A DNA stretch of 23,143 nucleotides from the NCBI GenBank assembly GCA_964618895.1, contig CAZUDO010000030.1, positions 1 through 23,143 of the forward strand, read 5' to 3'. This document shows positions 1 through 8,460 of the stretch, in pieces. This DNA comes from CAZUDO01 sp964618895 (GTDB taxonomy: Bacteria > Desulfobacterota > Binatia > DP-6). Made by a program: the position numbers and the translations under genes. The notes below the pieces were generated by a model. That model did no database searches. It had not been told where the DNA came from and saw nothing but the letters and a program-made list of their open reading frames with translations. Position 1 is the first letter of the stretch. Each line of letters opens with the position of its first letter.

Positions 1-1475
1 ACCATCACGTTGCGGAAGTTCCAGACCGTGGAGACTGTGCTCGCGACAGAGCAGGCCCACTCGGCCAGGTTCCCGGTCTGCGTGGTACGCTTCGAGTTGA
101 CGTAGAGGAGCGCCCTCGCGTCGTTACCGTTTGTCGCGTTGTTGACGATGTAGAGCAGAGAGAGCGGTAGAGAGATTGCAGTCGCGCCACCACCGAGGAA
201 CGCGTTCTCGATCGTCACTCCGTCGATAGCGCAGATGCCGAGACGGGTGAACCGGTTACCACCAGCACTGGTCAGACACGCCGCCCGGTGAGTAGAGGCG
301 TGGAGGTCACCGAGTTCAATGCGTGTCGAGTTCGCGACAGAGTCGGCCCACCCTGCCGTGTTCGCGTGTGCGATCTGCGTCAGGCCAGCGGGAGACTGGA
401 AGGCCCACTGGAGGGCGGACACGGCGATCGGCGAGAGGCGCATGGTCTCGGCGTTACCGATGTACCCGATGAAGCTACCCTCGGTGGTGAGACTGCCGAG
501 ACCCGGCCCAAGGCCAAGTTTCCGTTCTCCAAGAACCTTTGCAGGGGCTGACCCCGTTGTAGCCTTCCGGTACTCGATCCCGTTTACAGTTGTGGACGTG
601 TTCTCGGCGACGATCGGAGCGCAGGTGGAACTGGGACGAGGACCGACGAGGAGAGATACGTCGCTCGCGGCGAGGGACGTAAGGTAGTCGGCTGCGTTCA
701 GATTGATCGCCACTATCGTGTCAGCGGTGCCTACGGCCGCTCCACCGCCGCCAGACCCTTCGGTGGTCGAAGTGAAGGTGACGGCCCGGAAGTTAGAAAG
801 TAGTGACGCACCGACTGTCGCGTTCATCCCACCGAACTGTAGGTTCCTGTTGTTGACGACACTGCCGCTGTCGATCCGTCCTGCTTGGACGAACGATCCC
901 GTTGAGGAGAAGGCGATCCGGAGGCCCACCGACCCGAGGCTTGAGTCGAGGAACTGGACCGACCCGTTGTTCACGTTGAGTGCGATGTCTACGACACCCC
1001 CGGTATTCAGCATCGGGACGATGTCGAGCTTGTCGGTCGAGGCGTAGGTGAAGCGAGCGTGCGTGGTGCCGACGGCACCTACCACGGCCGTGCCGAGGTC
1101 CGTCGTCTTCAGGTGCAGTCGGGCTGCCGGCGTGCTCGTCCCGATCCCGAGGAATCCTTGAGTCTCATCGAGGGCGGCCCGGATGTCGGGATCACCCAGG
1201 TAGATGAAGCCCTTGGTAGAGAACCGTGTCGAAGAGAGGGTCAAGAGCCCGCTCGCTTGGGTTGACCCGAACCCGGTCTGGTCACCGGGCCTGCCGGGGA
1301 GGTAGAAGTAGTTCGAGAGGTTTACGAGAGTGTTCCCTGACCCGTCTGGGGCCTCCCCGCGCCCAACGGCGGCGATCTGTCCGGTCACAGTCTCTGCGTT
1401 GTGCGAGAGTTTGCGGAATGCCTCGTACATCCAGCGGGGCACTTCCTTCGGGATGTAGATCTTGCCTTCAGCCAT
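1..1475 (-). CDS. Tail fibre or tail-spike protein, N-terminal part (cut by the window edge)
   Basis: The minus-strand frame opens at ATG 1475 and has no stop down to base 1, so at least 491 residues are present and the C-terminus lies outside. Bases reading AGGGGG sit four nucleotides before the ATG and overlap the end of the nozzle gene. The N-terminus (MAEGKIYIPKEVPRW) gives way to a Gly/Ser/Thr/Asn-rich, beta-type sequence. Residues about 109-123 read LGIGTSTPAARLHLK, a motif typical of phage tail fibres and spikes, often found before a trimeric beta region or a C-terminal intramolecular chaperone. No transmembrane segment or enzymatic motif is visible. Its place directly after adaptor and nozzle genes supports a receptor-binding fibre. 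The fold and any chaperone domain cannot be judged from the visible part. Confidence 0.72.
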   Translation of the reverse strand, partial: MAEGKIYIPKEVPRWMYEAFRKLSHNAETVTGQIAAVGRGEAPDGSGNTLVNLSNYFYLPGRPGDQTGFGSTQASGLLTLSSTRFSTKGFIYLGDPDIRAALDETQGFLGIGTSTPAARLHLKTTDLGTAVVGAVGTTHARFTYASTDKLDIVPMLNTGGVVDIALNVNNGSVQFLDSSLGSVGLRIAFSSTGSFVQAGRIDSGSVVNNRNLQFGGMNATVGASLLSNFRAVTFTSTTEGSGGGGAAVGTADTIVAINLNAADYLTSLAASDVSLLVGPRPSSTCAPIVAENTSTTVNGIEYRKATTGSAPAKVLGERKLGLGPGLGSLTTEGSFIGYIGNAETMRLSPIAVSALQWAFQSPAGLTQIAHANTAGWADSVANSTRIELGDLHASTHRAACLTSAGGNRFTRLGICAIDGVTIENAFLGGGATAISLPLSLLYIVNNATNGNDARALLYVNSKRTTQTGNLAEWACSVASTVSTVWNFRNVM

Positions 1476-1483
1476 CTGGCCCC

Positions 1484-4400
1484 CTACGCGACGCTTCTGT
1501 TCTGCTCAAGGCCCTGGTCATTCAGCAGGACGCTGAACTGGTGCAGGCGCATGTTGACGCCCAGGTCCACGCTCGACCCACTCGGCAGGACGACCTTCTC
1601 GAACTGGATCTCCAGCCCCTGGCGGACGTTGTCGTTGTGAACCACGATCAGGTCACCGACAAGGGTAGACGCGTACGACGTGTCTAGGGTAGCAACCGCT
1701 TCCCCGATCCCACTAGCGTAAACCGTGACCGCGAGTGTTCCAGTGTCGAACGTCAGGGTGATCCCGCCTGCTGCCGTAGTGTTGGGCGCGCGCGAGAGGA
1801 TGATGCTCTTGAAGTCACCAGCCACGGAGGTAACGATCGTACCAGGGTCGATGCCCGTGCCTATGATCCGCATACCGGCGAGGACCGAGCTGAACACCGC
1901 CGTGTTGGAACTGATCGTCGTGTTGCCGACCGTTTGAGTGTTCACGACAGCGCCACCTACAGCCGGCACAGCGGTAACGCTGTTCGCACCGTAAGGTGAG
2001 AAGAGGACGTAGATCCGCTCCTCGCGAGCGTCCCGCTCGATCCCGGCCGGGTACATACGCCGGGTCCGGATGCGCGGGAGGATCTTCACGTCCACACTCG
2101 CGGTCGTCCTACCGTCACCCTCCTCGAACGAGGCAGGCGTGTCCGAGCTGCTGTTGATGAGGACCCGGTAGCCGGACGGGATCGTAGTGCCAGAGTCCTC
2201 GATGTAGATGACGCCGGAGGTCTCGTGCCCAGTGACTAGCTTGGAGGTACCCGAGTCGATCACCTCGGCCGAAGCACGGCCAGAGACGACGATCGGGCCC
2301 AGGACCGGGAGGAAGCCTCCCTCCTTGATGTGACTCATCGAGTAGCTGAAGACGAGCTTCCGAGTGTTCCGGTTGTGGGTCGCACCGTAAGGACAATAGT
2401 AGAGTACGAGCCACTTCTCGCGCGGGTACACACGGAAGACGCAGCTACCGAGAGCAGTGAGCTTGACCGTCTGGAGCCAGTCGAGGTCAATGTTCAGCGG
2501 TCGTGTCCAGATTCCGTTCGTCATGAAGGTGCCGGCCGCCGAGGCGTACGCGAGGATGGTCCCCTGGCCGGGCATGTCGAACTTGACCGCCGCTAAGCGT
2601 CCCGGGATCCCGTGATCCGTCGCCAGCTCCTCATGCGCGAGCCCGTCGGTCAGGTCCGAGTTAGTTTCGCGGGGGAGGAAGTTCACCCGCTCGATGCTAT
2701 TCTCTAGCCCGACGACCAGGACGGTCCCTAGTGAGCGGATGCAGGTGATCTTGTCCCGCCTCTTGGAGGCGTTCAGGCGCATCTCGTACGGCTTCGGGAA
2801 GTACTCTGGTTCTCCAACGAGCGAGTACCGGAGGGCGGTCTCGTCGCGCAGGTCGTTCAGGACGAGCGACCCCCCGAAGAAGTCACCCGTGCTTGAGGTG
2901 GGCGGGAGACGGTAGGCCGGGTCAGCGAGGGTAGTCCCTACCTGATCCCGGTAGGTGACGACCCGGTACGACTTGCCATTGATGTCGATGTTGCCCGAGT
3001 CTCCATAGATGACCATCTCGACGGAGTCTACCCATGCTTCCATCGGCGCGGTGTTCGCCGGGACAGCGACATGGAGACCGAAGGTCCCCAGGGTTGAGAA
3101 GGGACCCCAGGTGACACCCCAGGTGTCACCCTGTCCCCCGAAGGTGGTCGTTACACCGTCGTTGTACAGGATGGAAGCGTACCGCCAGTTGTTAACGTAC
3201 AGGAGCTTGGCGAGTCCGGTCTTGGTGCTAGTGAGCGGCCTGATGGTGATCTCGGCGTGCCCGATGTTGTCGCCGTCCGCGTTGGACCGCCCCCAGACAC
3301 GGAACGCGATCCCAGTGACCGTGCGGGTTGCCCAGAGCCCGCTGGCGTCGATCGTGAAGGACAGCTTCGCCTGGGGGATTACGGCACCGTCGCCCACGGC
3401 GCCACTGGCGGACTTTCCACGTGCGTACGAGCCAGGGTTATCGCTGCCCTGGGCGACCGCCATCCCCCCAGTCATCGCGCTCTGGTTGGTCCAGGCGGGT
3501 CCGGCACCGTAGGTAGTGGGGGTGCTGGCGGTCAAGCTCTGGGAGGTGTTCGTCTCGAAGATGTCTACGGTCGTCGTCGCGAGAGTCTTGATCGGCTCCT
3601 TCTTCACACGGCGGAAGGAGGCGAAGGGGGGCCGGGTGCTCGCGTCGTCGGTCGGCGTGGTGGACATGTAGATGCCCCAGTGGGTGGCGATCCGGCCGTC
3701 GGCACCGATGTTCGTAACGGCAGGGAGGGTGAGCCGTACGCCGGTGACGAGGTCTGGCACTAGGACAGCGATGGGCTCACCTTCGGTGTTGCTGGTGCCC
3801 CCGGGCGCCAAGTAGATCCCTTCGATCTCGCCGACAGACTTGAACGACCCGTCGGTCTGTTGTGCTTGCAGCGTCTGGATCTCCGTAACGAGGAACCAGA
3901 AGTAGCCCGGCCCGAGTGAGCGTCGCCACCCGGAGGCGAAGGCCACACCCGAGATCGCAGTCGTGACCGGGTGCATCCCGAGCGGGCGGGTCCGGAGGAT
4001 CGGGTTCACCCCGACACCGTACGGCTTTATCCACTCGACCTTCCTGGGCTGACCCATGCCGAACCAAGAGAAGTAGGACGAGCCGAACTGGGCGACCTCC
4101 AGAGTGTTCTCGCGGGTGTTGGTCGTGTTCAGTTCGAGGTTCTGGGAGACGCCGAACTCGAAGCCTATCACGGTATCCTGCGTCGTCATGAAGGTGCCAT
4201 CGACTGTGGCGAGATCCGGGTGGGACTTCAACTGGACTGTCGCGTAGCGACCACTGACGGCGGCCCTGACGGTCTCGGACACGGCGGTGACGACGACGAT
4301 CAGGTTCAAGGCGTTCAGGAGGGGCGAGATGACTCGTGACCCTACGACGCTGGGTAGGAAGGGATTACCTGTGTTCGCAGTGAACTCGGTGTCGCCTGAG

Positions 4401-4780
4401 ACCAGCGCGCAGTCCCCGGTGACCGAGCGTGGGGATCCGATCTCGGTGGACGATTGTCCGCCCGCGAACGTGAGAGGGAGCGAGTAGAGCGCCCCACCTG
4501 AGAGGGCCGTGTTCGCCCCGGTGGCGGTCGTACCGTAGGGAGCGAATGCAAGAAGGTATGACGAGAACTGATCCTCGAACGGGATGTACGAGAGACCGTA
4601 GACCGGCTGACCTGACACGAGTGTCCCGTACGACGTACGCCCTGGTGCCCTCCAGACGGACGGGTCCAGGGTGCGGTAGACCGTGTCGTCCGCGATCTGG
4701 AGTTCGCCAGGGGACAGGAGGCCCGGGTGGCGCGCAGTCACGAGACCGCCATTCATCAGCTCCGTGATGGTCTTAGGCAT
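1484..4780 (-). CDS. Tail nozzle (tail tubular protein B-like), 1098 aa
   Basis: A very large protein starting at ATG 4780, preceded by AGAGGA about four bases upstream. The opening (MPKTITELMNGGLVTARHPG) and the layout of a long beta-rich body match the nozzle proteins that close short phage tails (T7 gp12 or P22 gp10-like). The region around IRSLGTVLVVGLENSIERV, followed by HEELATDHGIPGR, looks like propeller blades of such nozzles. Near the C-terminus (bases about 1740-1960) lies a Thr/Val/Gly-rich beta domain (MRIIGTGIDPGTIVTSV) of the Ig-like type that also seems to occur in the neighbouring adaptor. It sits between the adaptor and the tail fibre, the usual order for such tails. The assignment rests on pattern and context, not on an alignment. 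Confidence 0.65.
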   Translation of the reverse strand: MPKTITELMNGGLVTARHPGLLSPGELQIADDTVYRTLDPSVWRAPGRTSYGTLVSGQPVYGLSYIPFEDQFSSYLLAFAPYGTTATGANTALSGGALYSLPLTFAGGQSSTEIGSPRSVTGDCALVSGDTEFTANTGNPFLPSVVGSRVISPLLNALNLIVVVTAVSETVRAAVSGRYATVQLKSHPDLATVDGTFMTTQDTVIGFEFGVSQNLELNTTNTRENTLEVAQFGSSYFSWFGMGQPRKVEWIKPYGVGVNPILRTRPLGMHPVTTAISGVAFASGWRRSLGPGYFWFLVTEIQTLQAQQTDGSFKSVGEIEGIYLAPGGTSNTEGEPIAVLVPDLVTGVRLTLPAVTNIGADGRIATHWGIYMSTTPTDDASTRPPFASFRRVKKEPIKTLATTTVDIFETNTSQSLTASTPTTYGAGPAWTNQSAMTGGMAVAQGSDNPGSYARGKSASGAVGDGAVIPQAKLSFTIDASGLWATRTVTGIAFRVWGRSNADGDNIGHAEITIRPLTSTKTGLAKLLYVNNWRYASILYNDGVTTTFGGQGDTWGVTWGPFSTLGTFGLHVAVPANTAPMEAWVDSVEMVIYGDSGNIDINGKSYRVVTYRDQVGTTLADPAYRLPPTSSTGDFFGGSLVLNDLRDETALRYSLVGEPEYFPKPYEMRLNASKRRDKITCIRSLGTVLVVGLENSIERVNFLPRETNSDLTDGLAHEELATDHGIPGRLAAVKFDMPGQGTILAYASAAGTFMTNGIWTRPLNIDLDWLQTVKLTALGSCVFRVYPREKWLVLYYCPYGATHNRNTRKLVFSYSMSHIKEGGFLPVLGPIVVSGRASAEVIDSGTSKLVTGHETSGVIYIEDSGTTIPSGYRVLINSSSDTPASFEEGDGRTTASVDVKILPRIRTRRMYPAGIERDAREERIYVLFSPYGANSVTAVPAVGGAVVNTQTVGNTTISSNTAVFSSVLAGMRIIGTGIDPGTIVTSVAGDFKSIILSRAPNTTAAGGITLTFDTGTLAVTVYASGIGEAVATLDTSYASTLVGDLIVVHNDNVRQGLEIQFEKVVLPSGSSVDLGVNMRLHQFSVLLNDQGLEQNRSVA

Positions 4781-4789
4781 GCGTTCCTC

Positions 4790-5728
4790 TTAGGAGTAGA
4801 AGCGATCGTGACGACCGAACATCTCGATCTGACTCTTCATGCAGTTGTCAGCGTCGTTGTCCTCGGTGACTTCCTCGTCGGCCGAGCCCGCCTCCTTGAG
4901 GGAGACCTGCTGGATCCGACGGTAGGCCGTCGGGTCGTCCTGCGCCCGCTTCAGGTCCAGACAGACCGAGCGGCAGTAGTCGAGGAACTTGTACAGGAGG
5001 TCGTCGGGCATGTCCACGTTCGTCCCGGTCGTGGTGAAGCGCCGGTAGTACCGGAGCCGGATCGTGCCGGTCGCGGAGGGGATCACGTCGAACTTGAGCC
5101 GGGTCTCACCGAAGTTCTGCGTCAGGGCCGAGTACGGGTTGTAGGTCGTGTACTCCATCGGGAGACCCGTTAGGGTCTGGTCCGGGTAGAGCCGGTCGAA
5201 GACGCGCTGCCGGCGGAAGGTCAGGGTACGGGGATCGACCAGCTCGCGGCACGTGTACGCGCGCCCGTAGTCGGCCGGGACCGCGTAGTCGATCGTTCCC
5301 ACGATGAGCGGGATTTCGGCCGTGAAGGAGAGGGTCGTACTCGTGTCGGTCGTACCACCGAAGGCGTTCGAGAGCGTGATCGAGGTCGTCATCCCGCTCG
5401 CGTCCCGCACGAGGCTGGAGACGGTCGTCCCGGCCGCGAGCGTCACAGTGTCGCCCGCGCCGGTCACGGTCACCGTCTGGCCCACGTTCACCGCGTCGAG
5501 GATCCCGGTCGTTACCGAGACGGTCGCGCTCGCGGACGTGCAGGAGAGGGCGGCCACGGAGACGAGAACGGACGTGTCCTTCAGGAGGAACTCCCAGTCG
5601 CGCTCGGTCTCCCAGTCCGAGTAGCCCCGGAGGAGCGCCTCGCCAGCGAGGTCCTGGATCTGCGAGGAGTTGCCTCCGCCGATGACCCGGGAGATATAGA
5701 GTTTCGCGTTGACGGTGGTCATGGACAT
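4790..5728 (-). CDS. Head-tail adaptor protein (P22 gp4 / T7 gp11-like), 312 aa
   Basis: Starts at ATG 5728, with GAGG ten bases upstream at the end of the glycosyltransferase gene; a second in-frame ATG lies two codons in. Residues 1-50 are helical and end in WETERDWEFLLKD, and after residue 145 the pattern TIDYAVPADYGRAYTCRELV appears. This W-x-F-L then Y-x-(L/V)-P arrangement is common in gp4-type adaptors that bind below the portal. The family core seems to be interrupted at residues about 58-138 by a Thr/Val-rich beta domain (VGQTVTVTGAGDTVTLAAGT). The C-terminal helix with YKFLDYCRSVCLDLKRAQDD and an acidic tail also fits an adaptor. It is followed ten bases later by the nozzle gene. 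Alternative: another head-completion protein. Confidence 0.6.
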   Translation of the reverse strand: MSMTTVNAKLYISRVIGGGNSSQIQDLAGEALLRGYSDWETERDWEFLLKDTSVLVSVAALSCTSASATVSVTTGILDAVNVGQTVTVTGAGDTVTLAAGTTVSSLVRDASGMTTSITLSNAFGGTTDTSTTLSFTAEIPLIVGTIDYAVPADYGRAYTCRELVDPRTLTFRRQRVFDRLYPDQTLTGLPMEYTTYNPYSALTQNFGETRLKFDVIPSATGTIRLRYYRRFTTTGTNVDMPDDLLYKFLDYCRSVCLDLKRAQDDPTAYRRIQQVSLKEAGSADEEVTEDNDADNCMKSQIEMFGRHDRFYS

Positions 5729-5735
5729 GTGCAGG

Positions 5736-7019
5736 TTACCTCGTCAGGACGGACGTCAGCTTCTTGATCTCGTCCATGGTGGCTGGTTTCACGAGGGGCT
5801 TCGCCATCGAGCCCTTCTGTCGGTCACGTGTTTCCTGGTAGAACTTGAAGAGGCCGGGCACGGTCACGTCGGGGGTCCGGTGCTTCAGTACCCACTCGCG
5901 GGCTGCTGCCCCGAGCCGGGCGCGTAGGGCGGCGTCCTCGATCAGGATCGAGAGCTTCTCGAAGAACTCGTCCGCGTTCTTGTAGAGGAGTCCCGTGACC
6001 CCCTCCTCGATCTCGTCGTGGACCACGTTCTTCGCGGCGAGGGTCGCCTCCGAGAAGATAGATCCCTCGTACCACTTGATCGCGGACTTGCACCGGTTGA
6101 AGGCGTTGTCCGCGAGCGGGCACAGGTTGATGTCGGCGTTCAGGAGGCCCCGCTTCAGCTTGTAGGCCTCGTAGGGCGTCCAGAGGTGCATCTCGCGCTG
6201 CTCGGCAGGGATGGCCTCGTCGATCTCGCGGAAGGCGGCCCCGAAGAGGACCCAGGTCGTCTCGGGGTACTTCTTCGCGAGCGCCGCGACCGCGTACCGT
6301 AGGGGGTACCAGTCGATCAGGTGCGACTGGCCGCCCTGCCAGAGGATCCGGACCCGATTATCGGTACGGACGGCCCTGATCGGCTCGTAGTCGTCGATCG
6401 AGACACTGTTCGGGAACACGTAGACGTTCCTGGCCCCGACAACATTTTCCATGTAGCTCTTGAGGGCCGGGCTGCTCACGGTGACCCCGTGCGCTTCGCG
6501 GATGATCGCGTGCCGGACCTTCATGCTGTGCAGGTTCCGCGCGATGTCGAAGGTCGCCCCCTCCACTCGGGTCTCCTTGTCGATGAATAGGGGTGTCTCT
6601 TCGCCATCGTCGTTCAGGTGGAGGAGTGTCTCGCCCGGCTTGAGCAGGTGACCGTCGGGGTATCCCCGGGTCCCGCGACCGGCGAACGCCATGTTGAAGG
6701 GGTGGATGAAGTCGGCGTTGTCGTCAGCGTCGAAGATGAGCGCGGGCGGATAGAGGTCTACTTCGCCTCGCCGTCCCGGGCCCCTGCGCCGGATCGAGCG
6801 GAACCGGTGCAGCACGTCCTCGCCGCCCATCGACCAGAAGTGGTTGATGTCCGAGTACATGGCTGCGAAGTTCGAGCCCGAGGGATCGTTCCCGGTGTCC
6901 TCGTAGACGCTCGCCTCGTCCGTCCTGAGCAGGTGTGCGAAGGGGACCGTGATCCTGTAGTAGGTGCAGGCGTTCGGCCTGCCGGCGTTGGTAGTCCAGA
7001 TGAAGAACTTGGGGGCCAT
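5736..7019 (-). CDS. Glycosyltransferase, GT-B fold (GT4-like), 427 aa
   Basis: Begins at ATG 7019 behind AAGGAG seven bases upstream. The protein shows the two-domain GT-B pattern of the GT4/GT1 group: an N-terminal domain beginning FFIWTTNAGRPNACTYYRI, a middle FPNSVSIDDY (residues 202-211), then the nucleotide-sugar half with RILWQGGQSHLIDW (224-237), WVLFGAAF (256-263), INLCPLADNAFNRCKSAIKW (297-316), the YEGS acidic position (E318) and GVTGLLYKN (340-348). These match the conserved K...E and G-x-x-G-x-L elements of GT4 enzymes. The acceptor is unknown. Its position inside the virion operon, between small head genes and the adaptor, suggests glycosylation of virion proteins or of a host surface, but that is inference. 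There is no signal peptide or membrane segment. Confidence 0.75.
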   Translation of the reverse strand: MAPKFFIWTTNAGRPNACTYYRITVPFAHLLRTDEASVYEDTGNDPSGSNFAAMYSDINHFWSMGGEDVLHRFRSIRRRGPGRRGEVDLYPPALIFDADDNADFIHPFNMAFAGRGTRGYPDGHLLKPGETLLHLNDDGEETPLFIDKETRVEGATFDIARNLHSMKVRHAIIREAHGVTVSSPALKSYMENVVGARNVYVFPNSVSIDDYEPIRAVRTDNRVRILWQGGQSHLIDWYPLRYAVAALAKKYPETTWVLFGAAFREIDEAIPAEQREMHLWTPYEAYKLKRGLLNADINLCPLADNAFNRCKSAIKWYEGSIFSEATLAAKNVVHDEIEEGVTGLLYKNADEFFEKLSILIEDAALRARLGAAAREWVLKHRTPDVTVPGLFKFYQETRDRQKGSMAKPLVKPATMDEIKKLTSVLTR

Positions 7020-7034
7020 CGTGAGGCTCCTTTC

Positions 7035-7478
7035 TTAGAGCTTGATCTTGTTCCGCAGGTCGCACTGGTGACCGCACCCCTCCATGAAGGAGAGGAGGGC
7101 GAAGAAGAAGTCCTTGTTCATGCGGACGCATCCGTACTTCGGGTCGTACCTGTAGAGGAGTCCATCGTCCATGAAGTCTCCCGTCTCCGCGTCGTACCGG
7201 GCGAACATGCCGAGGATGACCTGCCAGATGGCGTTGTCGATCTTCGCCACGTGCTGGAAGGTGCGGGTCGGGTCCCATCCGTGGGTACGGACGTGCTTCC
7301 CGAGCTGCGTCATCGTCTCCATGATGGCACGGTGCTCTACGATCCCCTCTTGCGAACTCTGGATCTTGGCGACCCGAGGACCGAGCCGTTCCGGGTTGAG
7401 GGCCTCGCCGAGGAGCGCGAGTGTGCCTCGGTTCGCCGACTTGATCCTGTTGACCTTGATCTCCGCTGCCTCGTACAT
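7035..7478 (-). CDS. Hypothetical protein, 147 aa
   Basis: Starts at ATG 7478 with AAGGAGA just upstream; the stop is 15 bases before the glycosyltransferase start. I do not recognise the family. It is a soluble, mostly helical sequence. The first half is basic (MYEAAEIKVNRIKSANRGTL) and the central part reads MTQLGKHVRTHGWDPTRTFQ. The C-terminal region has two Cys residues in EGCGHQCDLR and a repeated Asp/Tyr pattern (RYDAETGDFMDDGLLYRYDP). The strong ribosome binding site and tight spacing make it a real gene. Its place between small head genes and the tail adaptor hints at a virion or assembly role, without direct proof. Confidence 0.7.
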   Translation of the reverse strand: MYEAAEIKVNRIKSANRGTLALLGEALNPERLGPRVAKIQSSQEGIVEHRAIMETMTQLGKHVRTHGWDPTRTFQHVAKIDNAIWQVILGMFARYDAETGDFMDDGLLYRYDPKYGCVRMNKDFFFALLSFMEGCGHQCDLRNKIKL

Positions 7479-7490
7479 CGGGTCTCCTTC

Positions 7491-7679
7491 CTACTTTTTC
7501 CGGCGCTGGACCAGCCGCTTGACTGCGGCGACTGCCTTGTCCAGCAGGGTCGGCTTCTCGAACTCGGGATGAGCCCCCGGCTGGATCATGCCGGAGGCAT
7601 AGACACGACCGCTGAGATCGTCGGACGCGACCGAGCGGCGGTCCGTTGCGTTCTTCTTGGGGTCGCCACGCTTGCTCAT
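7491..7679 (-). CDS. Small basic protein, 62 aa, with KRGDPKKNATDR N-terminus
   Basis: The frame is open further upstream, but the ATG at 7679 overlaps the preceding gene's TGA as ATGA, which marks translational coupling and sets the start. The protein opens MSKRGDPKKNATDRRSV and ends in a Lys/Arg-rich helix (LLDKAVAAVKRLVQRRKK). The N-terminal block resembles that of the 92-residue protein at 11758-12036 (KRSDPKKLAKDR). No known domain is visible. It could be a minor capsid-associated or nucleic-acid-binding protein, judging only from its charge and its place downstream of the capsid gene. Confidence 0.62.
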   Translation of the reverse strand: MSKRGDPKKNATDRRSVASDDLSGRVYASGMIQPGAHPEFEKPTLLDKAVAAVKRLVQRRKK

Positions 7680-7915
7680 TCCCCGTCCTCCTCGTCCGAC
7701 ACGACCGAGGGAGGGCGGCGTCCGAACTTTGCCTTGAGCTGGCTCCACGAGAGCGTCTTCTTCTTGGGCTTGGCTAGACCCGCATCGTCGAGCGTGAGGC
7801 CGACCTCAATCTCGCCCTCTGGCTTCGGCCAGGGCCACAACTCCGATTGGGCGTTGAACGGTTCGCTCGCCGCGCGGGCCCTCTGTCGCTTGGCGGGGTT
7901 CTTTCTTGCGGCCAT
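7676..7915 (-). CDS. Small hypothetical protein, 79 aa
   Basis: ATG 7915 lies four bases after the stop of the preceding 67-residue gene, and its own stop overlaps the next start. The N-terminus is strongly basic (MAARKNPAKRQRARAASEP), the middle has WPWPKPEGEIEVGLTLDD, and the end is acidic (SVVSDEEDGE). The charge layout and likely disorder suggest a small virion or assembly factor. No family is recognised. It belongs to a run of five small genes that follow the capsid gene. Confidence 0.6.
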   Translation of the reverse strand: MAARKNPAKRQRARAASEPFNAQSELWPWPKPEGEIEVGLTLDDAGLAKPKKKTLSWSQLKAKFGRRPPSVVSDEEDGE

Positions 7916-7918
7916 CGC

Positions 7919-8122
7919 CTAGTCTTCCTCGGACAGGTCCATGCTCTCTTCGGAGTCCAACGCGTCCATAGCCTCGGCGTCCTCGGCTTCCTCCGCCTCG
8001 ATCTCGCCGACCACTTCCTCGACCAGGTCGTCCAGCTCGCTCTTGAGGACGCGGGCCATCGCGGCGAGGCGTGCGCCCCTCTCGGCGAGTAGCTCCAGGT
8101 GCTCCAGGATCATCTCGTTCAT
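7919..8122 (-). CDS. Small acidic helical protein, 67 aa
   Basis: An upstream-open frame exists, but ATG 8122 directly follows the TAA of the 88-residue gene (one base between) and has GGAG seven bases upstream, so this start is preferred. The protein is a probable helix or short coiled coil (MILEHLELLAERGARLAAMA) and then becomes extremely acidic (EVVGEIEAEEAEDAEAMDAL). No family is recognised. A strongly acidic helical protein beside the capsid gene could act in assembly or in binding a basic partner, for example its basic small neighbours; that is inference. Confidence 0.62.
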   Translation of the reverse strand: MNEMILEHLELLAERGARLAAMARVLKSELDDLVEEVVGEIEAEEAEDAEAMDALDSEESMDLSEED

Positions 8123-8123
8123 G

Positions 8124-8390
8124 TTAGGCTCCGGGCTTCCCTGGGAAAGGGTTGGACTTCGGGCTCGATCCGAACGCGCGCGCGTCGGGTCCACTCGATA
8201 GGCCGGTATCCGGGATCGAGGGATTGTCGCCATCGTTCGGGGCCATCGACATGGGAACGTCCCGCGCGGCCTGTTCTGCCGCCAGGCGATTCGAGCGGCT
8301 GACACCCATCGGGATCGGCAGGTTGTCGATTCCCGCGACGGGTCCCGGATCGGGTGCCGCCATGCTGACCATCGGGTCTTTCTTTGCCAT
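8124..8390 (-). CDS. Small Pro/Gly/Ser-rich protein, 88 aa
   Basis: The open frame extends upstream into the capsid gene, but ATG 8390 is preceded by AGGTAA and lies clear of the capsid stop, so the shorter product is chosen. It reads MAKKDPMVSMAAPDPGPVAG, then a short helical patch (SNRLAAEQAARDVPMSM) and a disordered Pro/Gly/Ser tail (PKSNPFPGKPGA). It is the first gene after the capsid gene and is separated from it by a GC hairpin. Its function is unknown; small disordered virion proteins at this place are common. Confidence 0.6.
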   Translation of the reverse strand: MAKKDPMVSMAAPDPGPVAGIDNLPIPMGVSRSNRLAAEQAARDVPMSMAPNDGDNPSIPDTGLSSGPDARAFGSSPKSNPFPGKPGA

Positions 8391-8415
8391 CTGGGTTACC
8401 TCGTTGTGCTGGGCG

Positions 8416-8437
8416 GGGGCCCCCGCGAAGGGGCCCC
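8416..8437 (-). terminator. GC hairpin after the capsid gene (possible attenuator or processing site)
   Basis: On the minus-strand RNA, an 8-bp self-complementary stem GGGGCCCC / GGGGCCCC encloses the six-base loop UUCGCG, starting 23 bases after the capsid stop. No U-run follows, so it is a poor intrinsic terminator. It could reduce read-through, define a 3' end, or protect the capsid mRNA. Confidence 0.4.
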
Positions 8438-8460
8438 TCTCCAGGTTAGTCAGGCAGACC

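Noticed and set aside
6618..7922. 434-residue plus-strand frame
   Set aside because: It is antisense to the glycosyltransferase and several small genes with good starts; a typical shadow in GC-rich DNA.
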